From: Gammaproteobacteria bacterium
GTDB lineage: Bacteria; Pseudomonadota; Gammaproteobacteria; Pseudomonadales; Azotimanducaceae
Reading direction: 5' to 3'
Assembly (NCBI GenBank): GCA_026706425.1
Contig: JAPOYW010000693.1
Location: forward strand, 1 to 26,477
Length of the DNA stretch: 26,477 nucleotides
Numbering within the stretch: position 1 is the first letter of the stretch; each line of letters opens with the position of its first letter. The notes under the pieces are model-generated. The model did not search any database. It was not told the origin of the DNA and was given only the letters and a program-made list of their open reading frames with translations. Shown here one piece after another: positions 1-7,683 of this stretch. Made by a program: the position numbers and the translations under genes.

Positions 1-1
1 C

Positions 2-115
2 AACATCGCCCTCGCCGTCGTGTTCCACAGCGGCTTCCGCTACCTGCCCGAGGCGACCCTGCACTTCGCAATGCGCCGACACGAGGCCCTCGACGCCATC
101 CTGTCGCCGCGCTGA
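2..115 (+). CDS. C-terminal 37 residues of an unidentified protein (partial)
   Basis: The frame beginning at base 2 is open from the window edge to a TGA at 113-115. Nearly every third position is G or C, which is the coding signature of the other genes here. The visible peptide starts NIALAVVFHSGFRYLPEA and ends DAILSPR. I do not recognise the family from this fragment. It is not RpmH, the ribosomal protein often found next to dnaA, although RpmH is normally divergent from dnaA. No function is assigned. Confidence 0.55.
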   Translation, partial: NIALAVVFHSGFRYLPEATLHFAMRRHEALDAILSPR

Positions 116-359
116 GACGCCCGGCTTCCCGCAGCCCCCGGCTCCGCGAACACCCTCCACCGTCCGCCCACGTCCCCCGGCGTCCAGTTCCGTCCGCTCG
201 GCCCGCCGCCGCGTCCATCGGCGGCGCGCCTTGTCCGCCGCGCCAGCCCAACGGCACCGCTACCGGCGATGATCCCTTAGCGTGAAATCACCCTGCCGCT
301 GGCAGCCAGGCCTTTGGATGCGAGCTTCGTCCACCGGCCCCAATATCGAACTATCGCTA

Positions 360-680
360 TCTAGGCAGATAACCTTGTCGTTGTTGTTGGGCCATCGGCT
401 GACTGTGGAAGTGGCTATCAACCTACGGAAACGATGGCAGATTTCCTACACGCCATGTTGTGGGTATCGGCTTGACAGCATGCGCGAAAGCTGGGGTGAT
501 TGGGGGGTCCCAGAAGCCGGGGAGAAGATTCCCTGGAACGTCCTACATGATGTCCACAGCTTACGCACAGCCGGGCAGATTAGGCCCGTCCCGAGGCTCG
601 GGCGTTAAGCTTTTGAATTGGCAAGAAAACCGAAAAACATCGTTTTTTTGGCGCGAGACGCGTAGCCAAGAGCGCCGATG
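360..680. promoter_or_regulatory. candidate dnaA promoter / oriC region (gene-free 116-762)
   Basis: Bases 116-762 contain no convincing gene. Bases 547-572 contain two words with 7 of 9 matches to the DnaA box TTATCCACA: the complement of TGTCCACAG, and TTACGCACA. Another TGTGGA core lies near 402. Bases 605-655 are clearly more AT-rich than the surroundings, with runs such as CGAAAAACATCG and TTTTTTT, as expected of an unwinding element or promoter. Position directly upstream of dnaA and close to two parS sites fits an origin. No perfect DnaA box is present, so the assignment is tentative; it may simply be the dnaA promoter. Confidence 0.3.
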
Positions 681-762
681 TGTCATTAGAATGACCGCTC
701 GATTCGCCGAGACGCTAGGGCTCGTGGTGGCGATGAAGAATAACGATAACCCAGGGGGGCGC

Positions 763-2124
763 ATGCCAGGTTGGGTGGACGAGCCGGAGGATTCCGATGG
801 GGTGCCTCTGGCGTGGCGCAGGTGCTTGGCCAGACTCGAGGAGGAACTCACCTCTCGTCAATTCAATACCTTCATTCGACCCCTCCAGGTGCGCTTGGAA
901 GGCACGAAACTCGTCGTCCTGGCACCCAACGACCACGTCAAGAAACAGGTCCGTGACGAATACCTCCCCCTGGTGTGGGATCTATTCGACCTCGACGAGC
1001 ACACGGACATCCAGGAACTCGAACTGACGGTCGGTACCCGCGAGAGATCGGTGGGAACCCCGCTGCGGGTCGAGCGGACGAGGAAGGGGTCCCGGGATAC
1101 GCGGGAACCGAATCTCGACCGATCCCACGTGTTCGCGAACTACGTGGAGGGGAAGTCCAATGAGGTCGCCAAGGCGGCGGCCCACCGCGTGGCGACCAAC
1201 GTCGGGCGGTCGTACAACCCGCTTTGCCTCTACGGCGGGGTGGGACTCGGCAAAACACATCTCATGCACGCCGTCGGCAACGAAGTACTCGAGAACACGC
1301 CTGAGGCGAATGTCGTCTATCTACACTCGCAGCAATTCGTCAATGACATGGTGAGGGGAATCGGCAGCGGCACCATCCGCCAGACCATGCAGTACTACAG
1401 ATCCATGGACGTCCTTTTGATCGACGACATCCAGTTTTTCGCCAACAAGCTGCGCTCCCAAGAGGAGTTCTTCCACGTGTTCAATGCGGTGGTGGAGCAG
1501 AACCACCAGATGGTGCTCACCTGCGACAAGTATCCCACCGAGATCGATGGTCTGGAGGAACGACTGAAGTCGCGGTTCGTCGGCGGGCTGACGACCGAGG
1601 TCGAACCGCCGGAACTCGAGACGAGAGTCGCGATCCTCAAGAAGAAGGGCGAGGCCGAAGGGATCGAGGTCCCCGACGACGTTGCCTTCCACATCGCGGA
1701 GAACATCCGCTCCAACGTACGGGAGCTGGAAGGCGCGCTTCAGCGCGTCATTGCCCACGCCCAGTTTCGCCGCTCCGAGGTGTCCATCGACCTGGTGAAG
1801 CGGGCATTGCACGATCTTCTCGCCATCCACGGCCGCCAGGTCACCGTGGAGAACATCCAAAAGGTCGTGGCGGACTACTTCAACATGAAGGTGTCGGACC
1901 TTCTGTCGAAGCGGCGGAACAGGACGGTAGCCCGACCTCGGCAGATCGCCATGTGCTTGGCGAAGGAGTTCACGAGGAACTCGTTGCCGGACATCGGAGA
2001 GAAATTCGGGGGGCGCGACCATACAACCGTGCTCCACGCCTATCGTAGAATCAACGCTCTTCGGGAGAGCAGTACCGACATCGCGGAAGACTACAAGATC
2101 CTTTCGCGCCTGCTGACCAATTGA
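763..2124 (+). CDS. dnaA: chromosomal replication initiator DnaA
   Basis: DnaA binds DnaA boxes at oriC and, as an ATP-bound oligomer, opens the duplex and loads DnaB. From the ATG at 763 it is 453 residues, typical of the family. Visible parts: domain I with WRRCLARLEEEL (about 18-29) and RPLQ; a charged linker; Walker A GGVGLGKTH (158-166); Walker B LLIDDIQF (218-225); the arginine-finger region LEERLKSRF (264-272); and the C-terminal DNA-binding signature GGRDHTTVLHAYRRI (416-430). I chose 763 because an AGGGGGG tract ends 3 bases upstream and the N-terminal extension stays short. ATG 733 is the alternative (463 residues) but has no well-spaced ribosome site. It is followed after 47 bp by dnaN, so co-transcription is likely. 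Confidence 0.97.
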   Translation: MPGWVDEPEDSDGVPLAWRRCLARLEEELTSRQFNTFIRPLQVRLEGTKLVVLAPNDHVKKQVRDEYLPLVWDLFDLDEHTDIQELELTVGTRERSVGTPLRVERTRKGSRDTREPNLDRSHVFANYVEGKSNEVAKAAAHRVATNVGRSYNPLCLYGGVGLGKTHLMHAVGNEVLENTPEANVVYLHSQQFVNDMVRGIGSGTIRQTMQYYRSMDVLLIDDIQFFANKLRSQEEFFHVFNAVVEQNHQMVLTCDKYPTEIDGLEERLKSRFVGGLTTEVEPPELETRVAILKKKGEAEGIEVPDDVAFHIAENIRSNVRELEGALQRVIAHAQFRRSEVSIDLVKRALHDLLAIHGRQVTVENIQKVVADYFNMKVSDLLSKRRNRTVARPRQIAMCLAKEFTRNSLPDIGEKFGGRDHTTVLHAYRRINALRESSTDIAEDYKILSRLLTN

Positions 2125-2171
2125 CCGCGCTCGATCAGGGCGTGATGGAACGCCAACTGAAGGAGCGATGA

Positions 2172-3272
2172 ATGAAATTTCGGACGAATCGAGACACCCT
2201 GCTGCGACCGCTCCAGATTCTGAACGGCGTGATTGAACGGCACCATACGCTCCCGGTACTTTCGAACATCTTCGTTCAGACCGACGCGAATCGCCTGACC
2301 CTGCGCGGGACGGACCGTGAAGTCGAGCTCGTCGTCGAGCTGACCGATGGCGTCGAGATCGAGGGGACGGAATCCGTCGCGACCACCGTACCGGCACAGA
2401 AGCTGGCGGAGATCTGGCGGTCCCTTCCCGAGGGCGCGGAGGTGGCGTTCTCTTTGGAGGGCGAACGCGTTTCGGTTCGATCGGGCCGGAGCCGCTTCCA
2501 GTTGTCCACCGTTTCCGCCGAGGAATACGTACCTTTCGAGTCCACCGATAGCGACGTGACGATCACGCTGCCACGGGCGGAAGTGCAGAAACTCCTGGCG
2601 CGGACGAGTTTCGCGATGGCCAACCAGGACATTCGCTACTTTCTTCGCGGGTTGCTGCTGGAGATCACCGGCAACAACCTGCGTGCCGTGGCGACCGACG
2701 GGGCGCGGATGGCGATGCACACGCTTGATCGGGGCGCCGAGGGCGTCGACCGGCTGCGGGCAATCGTTCCCCGCAAGCGCATCCAAGATCTCGAACGCCT
2801 CATGGCCGATAGTGATCTGGACGTCGAATTCTCCTTGGGGCGAACGCATTTGCGGGTCACACAAGGTGAGTACACACTAACTACGCGATTGGTTGAGGGT
2901 CAGTTCCCACCCTACGAAGGGCTGATTCCGCGCAACATAAGCCGATCCATCACGAGCGACCGGGAGACGTTGCGCCGGGCGCTGCAGAGAGCTTCTATCG
3001 TGTCGAGCATCGTGGGGTTCGAAGTCGACGGGGAACAGTTGACCATCCGGGCGGCGAACAACGAACAGGAGGAAGCCGAAGAAGTCGTGGCGGTCGACTA
3101 CGACGGGGATGTGATGGAGATCAATTTCAATGCGAGCTATGTGCAGGACGTGCTTAACGCCGTGGATACGGAAGCTGTGCAGCTGTCTTTTCCGGAGGAC
3201 AACAAGATCGCCAAGATCGAGGCTGCCGGCGATGAGGACTCCCTTTACCTCGTGATGCCAAGACGCCAGTAG
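2172..3272 (+). CDS. dnaN: DNA polymerase III sliding clamp, beta subunit
   Basis: This is the ring-shaped processivity clamp that tethers polymerase III and other repair factors to DNA. The 366-residue length is that of the family. It has the usual N-terminus (MKFRTNRDTLLRPLQ), the conserved segment TLPVLSNIFV, three repeated clamp folds of about 120 residues each, and the ending YLVMPRR, equivalent to the conserved YVVMPMR C-terminus that lines the peptide-binding pocket. An AAGGAG ribosome site lies about 7 bases before the ATG. It sits between dnaA and recF in the usual bacterial order. Nothing is missing. Confidence 0.97.
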   Translation: MKFRTNRDTLLRPLQILNGVIERHHTLPVLSNIFVQTDANRLTLRGTDREVELVVELTDGVEIEGTESVATTVPAQKLAEIWRSLPEGAEVAFSLEGERVSVRSGRSRFQLSTVSAEEYVPFESTDSDVTITLPRAEVQKLLARTSFAMANQDIRYFLRGLLLEITGNNLRAVATDGARMAMHTLDRGAEGVDRLRAIVPRKRIQDLERLMADSDLDVEFSLGRTHLRVTQGEYTLTTRLVEGQFPPYEGLIPRNISRSITSDRETLRRALQRASIVSSIVGFEVDGEQLTIRAANNEQEEAEEVVAVDYDGDVMEINFNASYVQDVLNAVDTEAVQLSFPEDNKIAKIEAAGDEDSLYLVMPRRQ

Positions 3273-3369
3273 GGCCCGGTAGACGCGGCGTCGAAGGCCG
3301 TCAGGGAGTGGTCGACTCGCGAGAGGGAAGTAAAGCCCACCCCTATTCTGCATTCCGGGCATCCGGCTG

Positions 3370-4443
3370 ATGATCGTTGAACGGATCGACATCGGCAACG
3401 TCCGCAACATCGATTTGGAGAGGCTCGAGCTAGACCCACGCGCAAACTTGCTTGTGGGGCCCAACGGTGCCGGGAAGACATCCGCACTGGAGGCCGTTCA
3501 CCTCGTGATGCGTGGGCGCTCATTTAGAACGACCCGCCCCGACCGCGTAATCCGCCACGGCGAGGAGCAAATGTCGATTGCCGCTTTGCTGGCGGACGAG
3601 TCGGTCGGCAGGGTGCGTTTGGGCTATGCGCGGGAGAAGCGCGGGCGGGTGGAGCTCCGGCGCGATGGCCAGGTCATCCGGCAATCGTCGAGAGTTGCCT
3701 CGTTGCTTCCCATTCAACTATTGCTGCCGGACCTGCCGGAGTTGGTGTTCGGTAGCCCCGGCGGTCGTCGGCAGTGGCTGGATTGGGGTGTGTTTCACGT
3801 GAAACAGGACTATGCAGCGGTTCTTGGCGGCTATCTGCGCGCACTGAGACATCGCAACACGTTGCTACGTGCTGCGGATCTGAAGACGCTACCGGCCTGG
3901 ACCGAGCAGGTTGCGGAGCTTGGCGAAGCCGTGGCGCAGGCGCGTCGAGACTACTTCGACCGCGTCATAGAGCATGTGGCGGCGTCGCTGACCAGGCTGG
4001 ACCCCGATCTCGACGTGGAATGGGGCTATTCGCAGGGCTGGAACGCAGATAGTTTGGCGGAAGTGCTAGGCCAGCAGGTGGATCGCGATGTAAAATTGGG
4101 CACTACGCTTGCCGGGCCGCACCGAGCCGATGTTCGCATCACCTCCGGGTCGGAAAGCGCTGCTCAAGTGCTTTCCCGGGGGCAAGGGAAGGCCGTGGCG
4201 AGCGCGTTGCGCATGGGACAAGCGAAGGACCTAGCAGTAGCGGGCAGCCGATCGCTGTTTCTCATCGACGATCTTGGAGCCGAACTCGATGAGGCGCACA
4301 ACGAACGGTACTTCCGCCAGTTGGAGGACATGGATTGTCAGATCATCGCAACTTCCACCGAAGGAGCGATCGGCGAGATTCTGATGGGATCTCGCCGAGG
4401 CCGCATGTTTCACGTGAAACAGGGGCATTTCGAACACGCATGA
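3370..4443 (+). CDS. recF: DNA replication and repair protein RecF
   Basis: RecF is an SMC-like ATPase that, with RecO and RecR, loads RecA at single-strand gaps. At 357 residues it matches the family. The Walker A motif GPNGAGKTS is at 30-38, an ABC-type signature LSRGQGK lies in the C-terminal third, and Walker B with the D-loop is LFLIDDLGAELD. The usual signature is LSRGQQK, so one glutamine is glycine here. The coding sequence carries two copies of a perfect 16-bp palindrome (parS), each translated as FHVKQ; the second lies in the last 15 codons. The ribosome site is weak, and dnaN ends 97 bp upstream. gyrB follows after 37 bp. Confidence 0.96.
   Translation: MIVERIDIGNVRNIDLERLELDPRANLLVGPNGAGKTSALEAVHLVMRGRSFRTTRPDRVIRHGEEQMSIAALLADESVGRVRLGYAREKRGRVELRRDGQVIRQSSRVASLLPIQLLLPDLPELVFGSPGGRRQWLDWGVFHVKQDYAAVLGGYLRALRHRNTLLRAADLKTLPAWTEQVAELGEAVAQARRDYFDRVIEHVAASLTRLDPDLDVEWGYSQGWNADSLAEVLGQQVDRDVKLGTTLAGPHRADVRITSGSESAAQVLSRGQGKAVASALRMGQAKDLAVAGSRSLFLIDDLGAELDEAHNERYFRQLEDMDCQIIATSTEGAIGEILMGSRRGRMFHVKQGHFEHA
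3791..3806. promoter_or_regulatory. parS: parS centromere site 1
   Basis: The sequence is TGTTTCACGTGAAACA, a perfect 16-bp palindrome identical to the well-known bacterial chromosomal parS consensus bound by ParB/Spo0J. It lies inside recF and is read there as FHVKQ. parS sites characteristically cluster near oriC, which fits the neighbouring dnaA. parA and parB themselves are not in this window. Confidence 0.93.
4406..4421. promoter_or_regulatory. parS: parS centromere site 2
   Basis: This is a second perfect copy of TGTTTCACGTGAAACA, 615 bp downstream of the first, near the 3' end of recF. It is again in the reading frame that gives FHVKQ. The repetition of a 16-bp palindrome by chance is negligible. 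The site should be bound by ParB and act in origin segregation. Confidence 0.93.
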
Positions 4444-4480
4444 GATGCGTCGGCGTCGGAAAGGTTCGGGCGGGTCGCAA

Positions 4481-6937
4481 ATGACAGACGACCAGAATGA
4501 CGTGGGTGACTTGGCCGGCGACGATCCGTCGCAATTGGGCGAAGAGGCCTACGATTCCAGAAGCATCAAGGTCCTCAGGGGCCTTGAGGCCGTTCGCAAA
4601 CGCCCGGGGATGTACATCGGGGACACGGACGACGGAACCGGGCTGCACCACATGGTGCAAGAGCTCGTCGACAATGCGATCGACGAAGCGCTCGCCGGCC
4701 ATTGCGACGAAATCGACGTGGTCATACATCCCGGCGAGTCGGTCACCGTGAGGGACAACGGGCGTGGAATGCCGGTCGACCTGCACGAAGAGGAAGGAAA
4801 GTCGGCGGCCGAGGTCATCCTGACTCAGCTGCACGCCGGCGGCAAATTCGACAGCAGTTCGTACAAGGTGTCCGGGGGCCTGCACGGCGTCGGCGCCTCC
4901 GTCGTCAATGCGCTGTCCGAGACGTTTCGGCTGGTTGTGCGTCGGGAGGGTCTGGTTTACCAGCAGATGTACGGCCATGGCGAACCCCGGGGTCCGCTTT
5001 CGGTTGTTGGAGAAACCGACTCTCGCGGCACGGAGTGCTACTTCAAGCCGTCCCGGGAGACCTTCTCCAACATCGAGTTCCAGTACGACGTGCTGGCCAA
5101 AAAACTGCGCGAACTGGCCTTCCTGAACGCGGGGGTTTCCATCCGCTTGAGCGACGAGCGAACAGGCAAGAAGGAGCGGTTCTTCTACGAGGGCGGCTTG
5201 AAGGCGTTCGTCGGCTACCTCAACCGCAACAAGACTACCCTGAACGAAATGTTCCACTTCTCCAACACGCGCGACGACGGCATAGCCGTGGAAGTGGCGC
5301 TGCAGTGGAACGACGGCTACCAGGAGCAGGTTTTCACCTACACCAACAACATCCCGCAATCGGATGGCGGCACCCACCTTGCAGGGTTCCGCGCCGCGAT
5401 GACGCGGACGCTCAACGCCTACATGGTGCGGGAGGGATTCGCCAAGAAAGCACAGATTGCCACCACGGGGGACGATGCGCGGGAGGGCCTGACCGGCGTC
5501 GTTTCGGTCAAGGTGCCGGATCCGAAGTTTTCCTCGCAAACCAAGGACAAGCTGGTATCCAGCGAGGTGAAACCCGCGGTGGAGCAGGATCTCGGGCGTT
5601 ACTTGACGGCCTATCTCGAGGAGCACCCGCAGGATGCCAAGCAGGTGGTCAGCAAGATCATCGACGCGGCGCGAGCCAGAGAGGCGGCGCGCAAGGCCCG
5701 GGAGATGAGCCGTCGGTCGGGAGCGCTGGATATGGCCGGGTTGCCGGGAAAGCTCGCCGACTGCCAGGAAAAGGATCCGGCGCTGTCGGAGGTTTTTCTG
5801 GTGGAGGGCGACTCCGCGGGCGGTTCGGCCAAGCAGGGCCGCGACCGGCGCACGCAGGCCATCTTGCCGTTGAAGGGCAAGATCCTGAACGTCGAGAAGG
5901 CCCGCTTCGACAAGATGCTCTCTTCGGCGGAGGTGGGCACGCTGGTGACGGCCCTCGGATGCGGCATCGGACGGGGTGATTTCGAGATCGAAAAGCTCCG
6001 CTATCACCGCGTCATCATCATGACGGATGCGGATGTGGATGGTTCCCACATCCGCACGCTGTTGCTGACGTTCTTTTTCCGGCACATGCGGGAACTGATC
6101 GACGCCGGGCACGTCTTCATTGCGCTCCCGCCGCTCTACAAGGTGAGCAAGTCGCGCCAGGAGCGCTATCTCAAGGACGATGAGGAGCTGAATGCGTATT
6201 TCCTGCAGGCGGGGCTCGAGGGATCCAGGCTCCACGTGACGTCGGATACCCCACCCGTCGACGATGCCGTGCTGGAGCGGATCGCCCGGTCGTATCTGGA
6301 CGTTGTTGCGCGCCTGGATGCACTGCACCGGGTATACCCGGCGGAGCTGACCAAGGCATTGATCGATGCACCGTCGCTATCCCTCGACGATTTGGTGAAC
6401 CGTGATCGCATGGCCGCGTGGATCGAGACGTATGCGGAGGTTTTGCCCACGGAGACGACCTTCGCGGTCGAACTTCGGGAAGACCGCGAGCATCACGTCT
6501 TCTGCCCGAAGATCAGCTGGCGGAACCATGGCGTAGCCGAGTCCGCGACGCTCGACTACGACTTCTTCACTTCCGGTGAATACGACGCCGTCAAGGACAT
6601 GGCCGCCGTCTTCCAGGATCTACTCCAGGATGGGGCGTATGTCGCACGCGGCGAGCGTGAGCGACGGGTGTCAACCTTCGTGGAGGCGTTGACCTGGATA
6701 CTCGACGAAGCTCATCGCGGGATTGGCATCCAGCGCTACAAGGGGCTCGGCGAGATGGATGCGGAAGAGCTCTGGGAGACCACCATGGATCCCCAGGTAC
6801 GACAGATGTGGCGCGTCACGGTGGACGATGCGATCGCAGCGGACCAGATGTTCACCACGCTCATGGGAGAACAGGTGGAACCGCGTCGCGAGTTCATCGA
6901 GAGCAATGCCTTGGCGGTCGCGAATCTCGACGTATAG
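4481..6937 (+). CDS. gyrB: DNA gyrase subunit B
   Basis: GyrB is the ATPase subunit of DNA gyrase, which introduces negative supercoils. From ATG 4481 it is 818 residues (E. coli GyrB is 804). The GHKL ATPase motifs are ELVDNAIDEALAG (about 61-73), DNGRGMPVD and GGLHGVGASVVNALS. The TOPRIM motifs EVFLVEGDSAGG (437-448) and DADVDGSH (516-523) supply the catalytic glutamate and aspartates. A Gram-negative-type insert of about 170 residues (roughly 565-735) precedes the C-terminal IQRYKGLGEM block. An in-frame ATG at 4445, just after the recF stop, would add 12 basic residues; I prefer 4481 for length. The stop lies 13 bp from the stop of the convergent plsC-like gene. Confidence 0.97.
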   Translation: MTDDQNDVGDLAGDDPSQLGEEAYDSRSIKVLRGLEAVRKRPGMYIGDTDDGTGLHHMVQELVDNAIDEALAGHCDEIDVVIHPGESVTVRDNGRGMPVDLHEEEGKSAAEVILTQLHAGGKFDSSSYKVSGGLHGVGASVVNALSETFRLVVRREGLVYQQMYGHGEPRGPLSVVGETDSRGTECYFKPSRETFSNIEFQYDVLAKKLRELAFLNAGVSIRLSDERTGKKERFFYEGGLKAFVGYLNRNKTTLNEMFHFSNTRDDGIAVEVALQWNDGYQEQVFTYTNNIPQSDGGTHLAGFRAAMTRTLNAYMVREGFAKKAQIATTGDDAREGLTGVVSVKVPDPKFSSQTKDKLVSSEVKPAVEQDLGRYLTAYLEEHPQDAKQVVSKIIDAARAREAARKAREMSRRSGALDMAGLPGKLADCQEKDPALSEVFLVEGDSAGGSAKQGRDRRTQAILPLKGKILNVEKARFDKMLSSAEVGTLVTALGCGIGRGDFEIEKLRYHRVIIMTDADVDGSHIRTLLLTFFFRHMRELIDAGHVFIALPPLYKVSKSRQERYLKDDEELNAYFLQAGLEGSRLHVTSDTPPVDDAVLERIARSYLDVVARLDALHRVYPAELTKALIDAPSLSLDDLVNRDRMAAWIETYAEVLPTETTFAVELREDREHHVFCPKISWRNHGVAESATLDYDFFTSGEYDAVKDMAAVFQDLLQDGAYVARGERERRVSTFVEALTWILDEAHRGIGIQRYKGLGEMDAEELWETTMDPQVRQMWRVTVDDAIAADQMFTTLMGEQVEPRREFIESNALAVANLDV

Positions 6938-6950
6938 CGGCGACCGGGGG

Positions 6951-7667
6951 TCAGACCGATTCTAGTCGAGCCATCGCCCGGCTCAGCCACTCCTCACATA
7001 ACGTATTGATTTCTTTAGACGTTTTTCCGTCCGTGGGGATCGGCTTGGAAATCTCGACGTGGATTGTGCCGGGGTGCTTGATGAACTGCCGCGCGGGCCA
7101 GAAGTGGCCGGCGTTGTGCGCGATGACCACGACGGGCAGACCCGTCGCCGCGGCAAGCGCCGCACCGCCCCGATAGAACTTGCCGGGTGCGCCGGGTGCC
7201 AGGCGGGTCCCTTCAGGGAACAGCGTGACGTACATTCCCCGTGCCAGTCGATCCTTGCCCTGCTCGATGAGTTGGCGCAGGGCGGTACGCGGATTCGAAC
7301 GGTCGATGGCGATGGGCTTCACCATGGCGAACGCCCACCCCCATAGCGGTATCCGCAGTAGCTCCCGCTTGATCAGGGTTGTCTGCGGAGCGACCAGCGT
7401 CTGTGTCCACAGCGTCTCCCAATTGCTCTGGTGTTTGACCAGGAATATGCACGGACGGGTCGGGATGTGCTCCCGCCCGGAGACCCGCCAGCGAATCCCG
7501 CACGTTGCGGCAAGCCAGAGCAGCGCGGGCCGTGTCCAGCCGCCGATGATGAACTCGTAGCGGCGTTTCAGCGGCAACGTCCAGCCGACGAGCACCGACA
7601 GGGAGGACCACATCGCTGACCAGACGACGTAGCCAAGGTAGAAGACGAAAGATCGCAGCGCCAACAT
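6951..7667 (-). CDS. lysophospholipid acyltransferase (PlsC/AGPAT family)
   Basis: The protein is predicted to transfer an acyl chain to a lysophospholipid, most likely 1-acylglycerol-3-phosphate, at the inner membrane. It is 238 residues with an N-terminal hydrophobic segment (about 4-30) and a second near 45-56. The acyltransferase motif I reads H79-QSNW-E84, so the usual HX4D is HX4E; the paralogues next to gyrB in pseudomonads have the same variant. Motif III is FPEGTR (150-155), and motif IV is seen in GLPVVVIAHNAG. It starts 16 bp after the trkH stop and so is probably the last gene of the trkA-trkH transcript. The substrate is an inference from the family; a role in lipid A or ornithine-lipid acylation is not excluded. 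Confidence 0.88.
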   Translation of the reverse strand: MLALRSFVFYLGYVVWSAMWSSLSVLVGWTLPLKRRYEFIIGGWTRPALLWLAATCGIRWRVSGREHIPTRPCIFLVKHQSNWETLWTQTLVAPQTTLIKRELLRIPLWGWAFAMVKPIAIDRSNPRTALRQLIEQGKDRLARGMYVTLFPEGTRLAPGAPGKFYRGGAALAAATGLPVVVIAHNAGHFWPARQFIKHPGTIHVEISKPIPTDGKTSKEINTLCEEWLSRAMARLESV

Positions 7668-7683
7668 GCAACGTCGGGCTCGG

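Noticed and set aside
460..762. In-frame N-terminal extension of DnaA by up to 101 residues
   Set aside because: The extension has no DnaA similarity, has biased composition, and begins in the AT-rich candidate regulatory region; family length fits a start at 733 or 763.
4343..6328. 661-codon open frame antisense to gyrB and the end of recF
   Set aside because: It is a high-GC antisense shadow of conserved coding sequence, with low-complexity Arg/His/Leu-rich translation and no motifs.
6938..6950. Bidirectional terminator between gyrB and the acyltransferase gene
   Set aside because: The 13-bp gap has no convincing inverted repeat with T-runs on either side.
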